Shown here piece by piece: positions 1 through 8,038 of a stretch of 64,000 nt of DNA. Origin of the DNA: Halosolutus gelatinilyticus (lineage in GTDB: Archaea > Halobacteriota > Halobacteria > Halobacteriales > Natrialbaceae); NCBI RefSeq assembly GCF_023028105.1, contig NZ_CP095491.1, forward strand, positions 1,798,001 to 1,862,000, given 5' to 3'. The number at the start of each line of letters is the position of its first letter. Position 1 is the first letter of the stretch. Both the position numbers and the translations under genes were made by a program. The notes under the pieces are model-generated. The model searched no databases, had not been told where the DNA came from, and worked only from the letters and a program-made list of their open reading frames with translations.

Positions 1-1
1 C

Positions 2-1123
2 GGCGGCGTCGCGCTCTCGGCGTCGCTGTTCGTCCTCCTCGGGTTCGTGGCGGTCGCCCGGTTCGACTCGGTGAACGAGTACTTCATCAGCGCCGTCGGT
101 TGGGGGACGGTCGCGTTCCTGCCGCTGTTCGGCGCCGTCGGCCTGTTCGAGACGCGCCTGTTCTACCTGCTGCCGGCCCAGCCGACGCTGCTCCTCGTCG
201 AGGGCGGCTTTCGATCGTTGCCGGCGTGGCAGTTCGCGTACGCCCTCGCCTACCTCCTGTCCGCGAACGTCGTCGCCTACCAGTGGGCGCGGCGCGCGTT
301 CCGCCGGCACATCGTTCGCGGCGGCGATCCGGGAGTCCAACTCGGACGCGGCGAGGTCCGGGAACGACGGATGGAGCGCGATCGAGCCGCGACCGACGAC
401 CGCGCTCCGGCGGTCGCGCTGGCGCTCGCGGACCTCCGCAACTGGTTCCGGGATCCGATGCTGGTCGTCGCGGCGACCGGCCCGTTCGCGCTCGCGATAG
501 TGATTCGAGCGGCTGCGCCGACCGTCGCCGAACTGGCCGCGCCGACGATCGCCCTCGAACCGTACTATCCCGCGATCGCCGGCTCGCTCGCCGTCTTCGG
601 CCCGTCGATCTACGGCTTCGTCGTCGGCATGTTCGTCCTCGAGGACCGCGAGCAGGGGGTGCTCGCCGCCTACCGCGTCAGCCCGCTCTCGCCTCGCGGT
701 TATCTGCTGTACCGCGGGGCGACGGCGTACGTCCTGAGCCTCGCCGCGACCGCTCCGGCCCTGGCCGCGGTCGGGCTGGTGTCGGCGTCGCCAACGGTCC
801 TGGTCGGTACGGCCGCCGTCGCCGCGCTCGGCGGTCCGGCGATCGCCCTGGCGTTCGGGGCCATCGCGTCGAACACCGTCGAGGGGGTCGCGCTCAGCAA
901 ACTCCTCAATCTGCTCGTGCTCGCACCCGTCGTCGCCGTCGCGGTCGTCCCGACTCCGCTCCAGTTCGTCGCGGGAGCCGTCCCCGCCTACTGGCCGGTG
1001 AAGGCGTTCGTCGCCGGCGCGGCCGGGGCGTCCGAGTGGCCGCTGTATCTGCTCGTCGGCGCCGGCTCGTACCTGATCGTGCTCGCCGTCCTCGATCGGG
1101 CGTTCGTCCGGCGAGCCGAGTGA
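2..1123 (+). CDS. ABC-2 type transporter permease (5'-truncated by window edge)
   Basis: The reading frame is open from base 2 and begins inside a hydrophobic segment, so the true start lies upstream. A GTG at 47 is internal. The protein is almost all transmembrane: several helices, a charged linker around residues 100-125, then a second run of helices that opens with a short ALADLRNWFRDP motif typical of the cytoplasmic start of ABC-2 permeases. It therefore looks like two permease halves fused head to tail. Such proteins form the membrane channel of export ABC transporters and need a separate ATPase, probably encoded upstream. The family resembles haloarchaeal drug-export permeases; the substrate cannot be told from sequence. 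Confidence 0.75.
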   Translation, partial: GGVALSASLFVLLGFVAVARFDSVNEYFISAVGWGTVAFLPLFGAVGLFETRLFYLLPAQPTLLLVEGGFRSLPAWQFAYALAYLLSANVVAYQWARRAFRRHIVRGGDPGVQLGRGEVRERRMERDRAATDDRAPAVALALADLRNWFRDPMLVVAATGPFALAIVIRAAAPTVAELAAPTIALEPYYPAIAGSLAVFGPSIYGFVVGMFVLEDREQGVLAAYRVSPLSPRGYLLYRGATAYVLSLAATAPALAAVGLVSASPTVLVGTAAVAALGGPAIALAFGAIASNTVEGVALSKLLNLLVLAPVVAVAVVPTPLQFVAGAVPAYWPVKAFVAGAAGASEWPLYLLVGAGSYLIVLAVLDRAFVRRAE

Positions 1124-1227
1124 CCGAACGGGCGGATCCGCTCGCGAGGATCGACGCGGGGTCGGCGAATGCACACCTGGTGGAGCGCAAGCGCGTGTTT
1201 GAATACGTCCGACGGGATATCCCAGGT

Positions 1228-1983
1228 ATGGATCCCGCGGTACTGCGCGAGGACATGGTCGACGGGCTCGAATCCCCGCCGAAGGAAGTCCTCGCGGACG
1301 AGGCCCTCGCAGTGGCGATGCGCGACGTCCCTCGCCACGAGTTTGTCGGCGACGAGCGAACGGCCTACGCCGATCGCGAGCACGAAGTTCTCGGGACGCG
1401 CGTCCTGTCCCCGAGTACGGCCGCGCAACTTCTCGAAGCGCTCTCGATCGAGGGCGACGAAACGGTGCTGATCGTCGGCGCCGGAGTCGGCTACACGGCC
1501 GCCGTCGTCGCCGAACGGGTCGGCGAAACGAACGTCCACGCCATCGACATCTCCCGGCCGCTCGTGATCGAAGCGCGGCGCAACCTCGCGGATGCGGGAT
1601 ACGAGGGCGTCCTGGTCGACTGTCGCGACGGGGCGAACGGGCTCCCGGAGTACGCTCCGTTCGATCGGATCCTGCTCGAAGCCGCCGCGGTCGAACCCCC
1701 GCGAGCGCTGCTCGATCAGTTGACCGACGACGGACGACTCGTCTTTCCCCGCGGGACGAACTGCCAGCGGCTGGCGGCGGTGTCGCCGACGGGCGAGACG
1801 GAGACGTTCGCCGCAGTTTCGTTCGATCCCCTGCTGGTCGAGGGCGAACAGTCGGGGGCCGTCGAACGAAATCGAACGGCACGCGAGGACCGGGAACACG
1901 CCCGTCGACGCGCCGAATCCCGCCGCGGCTGGGAGCAGGAGTGGATCGAGTGGGACGAGACGGTCGGCTCGCGATCGCGGTGA
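1228..1983 (+). CDS. pcm: Protein-L-isoaspartate O-methyltransferase
   Basis: Repair methyltransferase that uses S-adenosylmethionine to methylate isoaspartyl residues in aged proteins. The 251-residue product has the SAM-binding glycine motif VGAGVGYTAAV at about residues 80-90, the acidic VHAIDIS strand end that follows it, and an FDRILLEAA motif IV region. A preceding DVPRHEFV stretch is characteristic of the family. The ATG at 1228 is chosen because homology starts close to it and the upstream part of the open frame is a shadow of the permease gene. The C-terminal 30 residues are highly charged. It lies 104 nt after the permease, so it may be separately transcribed. Confidence 0.88.
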   Translation: MDPAVLREDMVDGLESPPKEVLADEALAVAMRDVPRHEFVGDERTAYADREHEVLGTRVLSPSTAAQLLEALSIEGDETVLIVGAGVGYTAAVVAERVGETNVHAIDISRPLVIEARRNLADAGYEGVLVDCRDGANGLPEYAPFDRILLEAAAVEPPRALLDQLTDDGRLVFPRGTNCQRLAAVSPTGETETFAAVSFDPLLVEGEQSGAVERNRTAREDREHARRRAESRRGWEQEWIEWDETVGSRSR

Positions 1984-2117
1984 GAGCCGATCGGCCCGAA
2001 AGCGGGACCGAGACGGACTCGAGAGCGGACCGCTCCGCTAATCGTCGAGTTCACTGAAACGATCGAGGCGGCTCCGGTACGGAAGTCGCGGTGACGTCTC
2101 TCGAAATCGTTAGAGTA

Positions 2118-2146
2118 GGGAAATGGGGGTGGGGGATTGGGGGTGG
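2118..2146 (+). other. G-quadruplex-forming motif
   Basis: Four G-runs of 3, 5, 5 and 5 bases are separated by short loops of 4, 1 and 3 bases, which satisfies the canonical G4 rule. It sits in the 258-nt gap between the ends of the convergent pcm and regulator genes, on the + strand. An AT-rich stretch follows at about 2180-2240. No gene is visible in the gap. A role in transcription termination or pausing is only inference. Confidence 0.6.
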
Positions 2147-2241
2147 CGACAGTCTATCTCAGATCGCCAGATACTCGTATGGACTGATGTGGGTTAAATA
2201 TAATCTCTAACTGTTTTGGAATCTCTGACATCGGGCACTAA

Positions 2242-4353
2242 TTAACTAGAGGTCCCGTCGAATGCCAGCGTGACCAGCTTTCGCTGGGCCGCCCGAAGGT
2301 GATAGTGGTAGGTCGGCGGCGAGACGTCGAGCGCCTCGGCGAGATCCTCGCCGGTGCTCTCGCGGGGCCAGTCGAAAAACCCGCTGTAATGGGCCGCCTG
2401 CAGGGCTTCGAACTGTTTTTCCGTGAGTCGTTCCTCCAGGTGCGTATCGAGTTGTCGGGCCGACACCGTCGCCGTCGTTTCCCGCCGGGCGTCGAGCGAG
2501 GTCTCCGGATAGTTGTGCCGTATCGCCTCGATTAACGATCGCGTCTCGACCCGCTGGGGCACTTCGAGGACGAAGGTCGTCGTCCCGTTTTCGGTCGTCG
2601 CAGCCCGCAACTGGACGTCGTACGTCCGCAAAACGTCCAGAATCGGCGTCGACGAGAAGGTCAACTCGAACAGCGTCTCGTCGTCCCCGTCGGAGACGAC
2701 TGTCGCGCTCTCGACCGACGCCCACTCGCCGACGGCCGCCCCGAGTTCGGTCCCCGCGGGAACGCTCACGAACACGACGACGTCGTTACCCCGATCGATC
2801 ACGCCCTCTAACGTGGCGAGGCCGTCGATCCGATCGGACAGCCGGTTAAACAGTAGTCGCTCGTCGCGACACGTTAACTCGAGTTCGACGCGACTGTCGG
2901 TGAGCATCGCCCGCGTCTGCTCGACCGACCGGATCGCGTGGCCGATCGTCTCCCCGAGTTCGCCGAGCACCTCGCGTTCGCTGTCGGTGATCGAATCGAC
3001 GCCCGGAACGTGGACGAGTAACGCCCCGTAGCGGCGTTCGTCGTCGCGAAGCGGCACCGACAGCACCGTCTGGTAGCCGTAGGTGAGCGCGTCCTTTCGT
3101 CGCCGATCCCAGTCGTCGGCCTCGAGCACGTTCCGCACGACCTGGACCCGTTCGGACGCGAGCGTCTCCCGCACCAGATCGACCTCGGGCGCGCGGTCGT
3201 CATCGTCACGGACGCGATCGATGTAGGCCGCGTCGACGCCCGCCCACGTCGTCGGCACCGGCGTCTCCTCGTCGGTCGCCGCGATCCACGCGAACAGGTA
3301 TCGATCGGTGTCGGCGAGCCGATCGCAGACCGTCGTCTCGATCTCGTCGCGCGTCGACGCCTGCGCGACGCCGTGATTGATCTTGCGAACGATCTCGTTC
3401 GTGTGGTTGAGCCGCGTCAGCTCCTCGTTTTGCTGGGTCAACGTTCGATCGTGTTCCCGGAGCAACTGCTCGCGCTCGGCCCGATCGAGCGCCGCTTCGG
3501 TGTTCGCCGCGAGGATGTACAGCAGTTCGGTCATCGTCTCGTCGAACCCGTCGACGTCCTCGGTGCCCGCCACCAACACGCCGTGCGTCCCGAGCGGGAC
3601 GATCAGCTCGCTCCGACACAGCGTCTGGGAGTGCTCGACGCCCGCGCGCTGAACGTCCTCGTAGTACGCGCTCTCGCCCTCGGAGAACACCTTCCAGACG
3701 AGCCCCTCGCCGCGTTCGAACGACAGCTCGGGATCCACCAGTTCGCGGGAGTCGCGCATCGAGGCGGCGTGTTCGAGCGTCCCCGCCGTCGGCTCGAACG
3801 CGTAGGCCGCCGCGACCGGCACGTCGAGGATCTCGCCCGCGGTGTCGACGGCAGACTGATAGATGTCGTCTTTCGTCTCGGCCCGCATCAGATCCCGCGT
3901 CGTCTCGTGGAGCGTCGTCAGCGTCCGCTCGTACCGCCGCTCGCTCTCGCGGAGCTCCGTCTCCGTGCGGTACTGGGTGACCGCGTTCGTGATCTGGTTT
4001 GCCAGCAACGCGTACCGCTCCTCGCCCGGTTCCTTCTGGAAGTACTGCGTCACTCCCGCCGCGATCGCCTCGCTCGCGAGTTCTTCCGATCCGCGGCCCG
4101 TGTACAGGATGAACGGCAGATCCGGGTCGTCGTCTCTGACCCGCTCGAGCAACTCGAGACCGGTGATCGTCGGCATCTCGTAATCGCTGACGATACAGTC
4201 GACGCCCTGCTGTTCGAGTATCGACAGTGCTTCTTCGGCGCTCGTCGCGGCGACGGACTCGATCGCGTCGTGCTCGCGTTCGAGCATCGTTCCCGCGAGG
4301 TCCGCGAACCCGGGTTCGTTGTCGACGACGAGAACGGTGATCGGCTGAGTCAT
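2242..4353 (-). CDS. Receiver-GAF-GAF-HTH_10 transcriptional regulator (bacterio-opsin activator type)
   Basis: 703-residue haloarchaeal regulator. Residues 1-125 form a CheY-like receiver with acidic residues at 11-13, the phospho-acceptor D57 in SDYEMP, the ILYTGRG strand and a Lys in QYFQKEP. Two GAF-like sensor modules follow (about 150-300 and 320-480), then a bacterio-opsin-activator-like region (about 490-630). The HTH_10 DNA-binding domain ends the protein, recognisable by LTEKQFEALQAAHYSGFFDWPR and PPTYHYHLR. This architecture is typical of regulators of bacteriorhodopsin and light or redox responses. No histidine kinase is encoded beside it, so the partner is unknown. It converges with pcm. 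Confidence 0.9.
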   Translation of the reverse strand: MTQPITVLVVDNEPGFADLAGTMLEREHDAIESVAATSAEEALSILEQQGVDCIVSDYEMPTITGLELLERVRDDDPDLPFILYTGRGSEELASEAIAAGVTQYFQKEPGEERYALLANQITNAVTQYRTETELRESERRYERTLTTLHETTRDLMRAETKDDIYQSAVDTAGEILDVPVAAAYAFEPTAGTLEHAASMRDSRELVDPELSFERGEGLVWKVFSEGESAYYEDVQRAGVEHSQTLCRSELIVPLGTHGVLVAGTEDVDGFDETMTELLYILAANTEAALDRAEREQLLREHDRTLTQQNEELTRLNHTNEIVRKINHGVAQASTRDEIETTVCDRLADTDRYLFAWIAATDEETPVPTTWAGVDAAYIDRVRDDDDRAPEVDLVRETLASERVQVVRNVLEADDWDRRRKDALTYGYQTVLSVPLRDDERRYGALLVHVPGVDSITDSEREVLGELGETIGHAIRSVEQTRAMLTDSRVELELTCRDERLLFNRLSDRIDGLATLEGVIDRGNDVVVFVSVPAGTELGAAVGEWASVESATVVSDGDDETLFELTFSSTPILDVLRTYDVQLRAATTENGTTTFVLEVPQRVETRSLIEAIRHNYPETSLDARRETTATVSARQLDTHLEERLTEKQFEALQAAHYSGFFDWPRESTGEDLAEALDVSPPTYHYHLRAAQRKLVTLAFDGTSS

Positions 4354-4609
4354 TTGTTTTCACGCCAGCTGGCCACGCCCGACCCCTGCGCCGGTCGTCG
4401 CCAATCGCATTCACTATACGGGCGTTCGAATGTACTAATAGATTAGGATCCCGTGACTATCGATACTAACCGATTACATGGATCGTCACGTTCTCCGTCG
4501 AGACGATCGCCGACGCCGACTCCTCGCCGACCGAGGCTCCGACCGCCTCCCGTTCTCTGTGTAACAATCCCGAAACGATGTTTCTCACATTCGGCTATAT
4601 GCCGGATTT

Positions 4610-5209
4610 ATGCCCGATCGTTTCCTAGATCTCGGTTCCGTGACCCGTCGGGAATACTTACAGATGATCGGGACGGCGGCGCTGGGTTCGGTCGTCGCGG
4701 GGTGCGGCGACATCGATCTCCTTCCGTCGCCCGAACCGCAGGACATCGAGACCCGGGTTACCGACGACCGGTTTCAGACGAGACGAAACGGGGGACGGTG
4801 ACGGGACTTCCTCGTTCACGGCGTGAATCTCGGCATGGGGAAGCCGGGACGATTCCCCGGCGAAGCGGCGATAACGAAATCGGAGTACAGCCGATGGTTG
4901 GACGATATTTCGGAGATGAACGCGAACGTCCTGCGGACGTACACGCTCCACCCGCCGGCGTTCTACGAGGCGCTAGCGGAGCACAACGTCGATCGGGACG
5001 ACCCGTTGTTGCTCTTGCACGGAAACTGGCTCACCGAAGAAACGCTGCTCGAAACGCGCGACGCGTTCGATCCCGAGATCATCGCCGAACACCGCGAGGG
5101 CATCCAGCACGTCATCGACGCCGACGATCGACGTTCGGAATCGGACGCGTCAAGGAACGGCGGTTCGCTCCGCGTTCGTACCGCAGCGAGCCGATTGCTT
5201 GCGAGTTGA
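4610..5209 (+). pseudogene. Decayed Tat-lipoprotein gene (frameshifted and truncated)
   Basis: The first part (4610-4801) encodes a Tat lipoprotein leader: RREYLQ followed by a hydrophobic stretch and the lipobox-like VVAGC. It stops at 4799-4801. The next reading frame continues from about 4805 with FLVHGVNLGMGKPGRFPGEA and NANVLRTYTLHPPAFYEAL, as in larger haloarchaeal and bacterial extracellular proteins of the glycoside-hydrolase-like kind. The homology-like signal stops near VIDAD at about 5120 and the remainder looks random. One frameshift plus loss of the C-terminal part make this a relic. The break lies next to tRNA-Asp fragments, so recombination at the tRNA cluster may have removed the rest (inference). 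Confidence 0.65.
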
Positions 5210-5219
5210 GATCAGAAAA

Positions 5220-5241
5220 CGCCCGAGGCGGGATTTGAACC
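5220..5241 (-). repeat. tRNA-Asp 3'-end fragment
   Basis: These 22 bases are identical to the discriminator, acceptor 3' strand and T-arm start of the complete tRNA-Asp genes at 5354 and 5857, but the homology then stops. The T-loop part is mirrored by a perfect 10-bp inverted copy at 5268-5277. Partial tRNA 3' ends beside intact genes are typical scars of integration and excision events at tRNA genes (inference here). Confidence 0.7.
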
Positions 5242-5353
5242 ACGGTCGCAGCGAAGCCGCTCCCTGATTCAAATCCCTCTGTGGGGCATTCTCCGCTCAT
5301 GGATGCCGAGCACACGCTTCGCGGTGCTCGTCGGAGTTGTTCGCGGAAGAAGA

Positions 5354-5426
5354 CGCCCGAGGCGGGATTTGAACCCGCGTCACGACCGTGACAGGGTCGT
5401 ATGATGGGCCACTACACCACCCGGGC
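5354..5426 (-). tRNA. tRNA-Asp (GTC), copy 1
   Basis: Complete 73-nt cloverleaf on the minus strand. The acceptor stem GCCCGGG pairs with CTCGGGC with one G-U pair, the discriminator is G, the anticodon loop reads CTGTCAC (anticodon GTC) and the T-loop is TTCAAAT. CCA is not encoded. A TATA-like CTTAATATT lies about 30 nt upstream (5453-5461 on the plus strand). It is identical in sequence to the copy at 5857-5929. Confidence 0.95.
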
Positions 5427-5856
5427 TCGCAACTCACCGTTTCCGGGTCGGAATATTAAGGGTTGTGTTCTCACCTCGCCGTGGTATTGCGTCTCTCATC
5501 GATTTTTCGGGCGGGACGCCGTGCGATCGTCCGCTCCGACCGAGCGCGGACCCCGATCGAAAGCGACGCGCTTCTCTCCGCGATCCGAACGGGACGATCT
5601 CGGCCCGGCGGCGATCGCGGAAACGGGTACTCGTGAACGGGAGTCGAAAATTCGATCGGTCGATTGCAACACGGTACACTGGTTGCTCGTGCGAGACGAG
5701 TTTGAGACGACGTCCGAGGCGGAATTTAAACCCGGCAGAGACGTTCCGGGCTGCGGGCTCACTTCGTTCGCAGAACCTCGGTGTAGTTCAAATCCGCGTG
5801 TCTACGTTTTCGAGGAACAGCGACTCGCTTCGCTCGTCGATCGGTTCCTCGAAAAG
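5427..5856. other. Spacer between tandem tRNA-Asp genes
   Basis: A 430-nt spacer with no convincing coding gene. It contains the promoter of tRNA copy 1 and a degenerate tRNA-Asp-like fragment at 5711-5733, followed by a T-loop-like TTCAAATCC near 5787 in the opposite orientation. The short open frames here have no recognisable protein features and are dominated by Arg and Ser, as expected of non-coding GC-rich DNA. Confidence 0.6.
5711..5733 (-). repeat. Degenerate tRNA-Asp 3'-end fragment
   Basis: This stretch resembles the acceptor/T-arm segment of the flanking tRNA-Asp genes with several substitutions, and like the fragment at 5220 it is followed by an inverted T-loop-like sequence. It appears to be an older relic of the same duplication or integration process. 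Confidence 0.5.
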
Positions 5857-5929
5857 CGCCCGAGGCGGGATTTGAACCCGCGTCACGACCGTGACAGGGT
5901 CGTATGATGGGCCACTACACCACCCGGGC
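5857..5929 (-). tRNA. tRNA-Asp (GTC), copy 2
   Basis: Second complete 73-nt tRNA-Asp with anticodon GTC, identical over its whole length to the copy at 5354-5426. Its upstream flank (about 5931-5965) also matches that of copy 1 with substitutions, including a TATA-like CTTAATACT, so gene and promoter were duplicated together. It is divergent from the RNA polymerase operon. Confidence 0.95.
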
Positions 5930-6139
5930 TTGCAATTCCTCGTTGCCGGGTGGCAGTATTAAGACTTTCCAATCGAATACCGTGTGGTACGGACAAGCGC
6001 GACACTCAGCCGGAGCCTGCACCGTGTCACTGTATCGCATGGCCCACAAGGAATATAACTGATAACCGGCTATCTTCGTACGTGATCGTCGATTCCGGTC
6101 AGGTCTGCCCGGCCGGATAGCTGCGCTTCTGACCCGAGT

Positions 6140-6160
6140 TAGTAACCCTTAACTGCCTGC
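6140..6160 (+). promoter_or_regulatory. Probable promoter region of the RNA polymerase operon
   Basis: The 300-nt gap between tRNA-Asp copy 2 and rpoH holds no gene. A TATA-like AACCCTTAACTGCC lies about 80 nt before the rpoH ATG, which would give a leadered transcript. A second AT-rich patch, GAATATAACTGATAACC, is at about 6051-6067. The exact start site cannot be set from sequence. Confidence 0.4.
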
Positions 6161-6229
6161 CACCGCTACGTGCCTGTAGTATCTCGTGACAGCCGCTTCT
6201 CTCCCGATAGCCCACACGCACACCAACAC

Positions 6230-6457
6230 ATGGTAGACGTAAGCCAACACGAACTCGTGCCGGAGCACACGGTTCTCGAGGAGGACACCCTCGAGGAGGT
6301 GCTCTCCGAGTACGACATCGACCGCACAGACCTGCCGAAGATCAAGCGCAACGACCCCGCCCTGCCGGACGAGGCGGAGATCGGCGACGTCATCAAAATC
6401 GTCCGCAACTCACGCACAACCGATCAAGCAGTCGTATACCGACTCGTGGTGGAATAA
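6230..6457 (+). CDS. rpoH: DNA-directed RNA polymerase subunit H
   Basis: 75-residue archaeal RNA polymerase subunit H, related to the C-terminal domain of eukaryotic RPB5. The sequence begins [13 protein letters not shown] and contains the family-typical [10 protein letters not shown] and [10 protein letters not shown] segments. The ATG at 6230 gives the usual family length; the frame is open further upstream but that part lacks homology. The stop codon is immediately followed by the rpoB'' ATG, so it heads the polymerase operon. Confidence 0.96.
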   Translation: MVDVSQHELVPEHTVLEEDTLEEVLSEYDIDRTDLPKIKRNDPALPDEAEIGDVIKIVRNSRTTDQAVVYRLVVE

Positions 6458-8032
6458 ATGGCAATGGAACTCGATCGATCGAAACGACGGGACATCTCGC
6501 GCGAATACTTCTCGAGGGACCGGCTCGCCGAACACCACTACCGGTCGTTCAACGCCTTCCTCAACCGCGGCATGCAGGAGGTCGTCGACGAGAAGGCGAC
6601 GATCGATACCGACATCGGCGACAAGGAGGGCGAGGAACCGGTTCACGTCGAGCTCGGCGACGTTCGCGTCGTCACACCCCGCGTTCGGGAGGCCGACGGC
6701 TCCGAGGAACTGCTCTACCCCCAGGAGGCGCGCCTTCGCAACATCACCTACTCCGCGCCGGTGTTCATGGAGATGTCGATCGTCAAGGGCGAGGAAGGCG
6801 ATCGGCGGGTCGTCGACTCGACCGAGACGAAGATCGGACGGATGCCGATCATGGTCGGCTCCGAGAAGTGTAACATCGCCGGCTTCTCCGACGAGGAACT
6901 GATCGAGATCGGCGAGGACCCCGCCGATCCCGGCGGCTACTTCATCGTCAACGGCTCCGAGCGGGTGCTGATGACCAGCGAGGACCTCGCGCCGAACAAG
7001 ATCCTCGCGGAGTACGACACCAAGTACGGCGACGAGATCCAGGTTGCAAAAACCTTCTCGCAGCGTCGCGGCTACCGCGCGCTGGTCCTCTGTGAACGGA
7101 CGCGAAACGGGCTGCTCGAGGTCTCGTTCCCCTCGGTTTCGGGATCGATCAACTTCGTCACGCTCGTTCGCGCGCTCGGCCTCGAATCGGACGAGGAGAT
7201 CGTCCACAAGGTCTCGAACGACCCCGAGGTCGTCAAGTACATGCTCGAAAACCTGGAAGAGGCGGAGGTCCAAACCGAGGAGGAGGCGATCGAAGCGCTC
7301 GGGAAACGCGTCGCCTCGGGTCAGGGGAAGAACTACCAGCTCAAGCGCGCGAACTACGTCATCGACCGCTACCTCCTGCCGCACCTCCACGAGGACGGCG
7401 TCGAGGAAGAAGACGTCCGGATCAACAAGGCTCACTACCTCTGTCGGATGGCCGAGGCCTGTTTCGAACTCGCGCTCGGTCGCCGCGACGCCGACGACAA
7501 GGACCACTACGCGAACAAGCGGCTGAAGGTCAGCGGCGACCTGATGAAGGATCTGTTCCGGACGGCGCTGAACAAGCTGGCCCGGGACGTGAAATACCAG
7601 CTCGAGCGCGCGAACATGCGCAACCGGAACCTCTCAGTGAACACGGTCGTCCGATCGGACGTCCTGACCGAGCGACTCGAGCACCCGATCGCGACGGGCA
7701 ACTGGGTCGGCGGCCGTTCGGGCGTCTCCCAGCTGGTCGATCGGACCAACTACATGGGTGTGCTCTCACACCTGCGCCGACTGCGGAGCCCGCTCTCGCG
7801 AAGTCAGCCGCACTTCGAAGCGCGCGACCTGCACGCGACGCAGTGGGGCCGAATCGGACCCTCCGAAACGCCTGAGGGACCGAACTGTGGGCTGGTGAAG
7901 AACTTCGCCCAGGCGGTGGAGCTCTCCCAGAACATCGAGGACGAACAGGCGCTCAAACGCGAACTGGCATCGATGGGGGTTCAGGGCATTCCCGGCCTCG
8001 AAGGGATCGAACGATCGACGGCGGACGACTGA
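6458..8032 (+). CDS. rpoB2: DNA-directed RNA polymerase subunit B''
   Basis: N-terminal half of the RNA polymerase beta-type subunit, 524 residues. In haloarchaea rpoB is encoded by two adjacent genes, and this product ends where that split normally lies. Landmarks are GGYFIVNGSERVL (about 165-177), the rifampicin-region equivalent SQLVDRTNYMGVLSHLRR and the downstream GPSETPEGPNCGLVKN motif near residue 467. It starts directly after the rpoH stop and ends six bases before the rpoB' ATG. No intein is present. Confidence 0.97.
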   Translation: MAMELDRSKRRDISREYFSRDRLAEHHYRSFNAFLNRGMQEVVDEKATIDTDIGDKEGEEPVHVELGDVRVVTPRVREADGSEELLYPQEARLRNITYSAPVFMEMSIVKGEEGDRRVVDSTETKIGRMPIMVGSEKCNIAGFSDEELIEIGEDPADPGGYFIVNGSERVLMTSEDLAPNKILAEYDTKYGDEIQVAKTFSQRRGYRALVLCERTRNGLLEVSFPSVSGSINFVTLVRALGLESDEEIVHKVSNDPEVVKYMLENLEEAEVQTEEEAIEALGKRVASGQGKNYQLKRANYVIDRYLLPHLHEDGVEEEDVRINKAHYLCRMAEACFELALGRRDADDKDHYANKRLKVSGDLMKDLFRTALNKLARDVKYQLERANMRNRNLSVNTVVRSDVLTERLEHPIATGNWVGGRSGVSQLVDRTNYMGVLSHLRRLRSPLSRSQPHFEARDLHATQWGRIGPSETPEGPNCGLVKNFAQAVELSQNIEDEQALKRELASMGVQGIPGLEGIERSTADD

Positions 8033-8038
8033 TCAATA

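Noticed and set aside
4453-5238. 261-codon frame across the Tat-lipoprotein relic
   Set aside because: It is an Arg-rich out-of-frame reading; the leader and conserved block that identify the relic lie in the other two frames.
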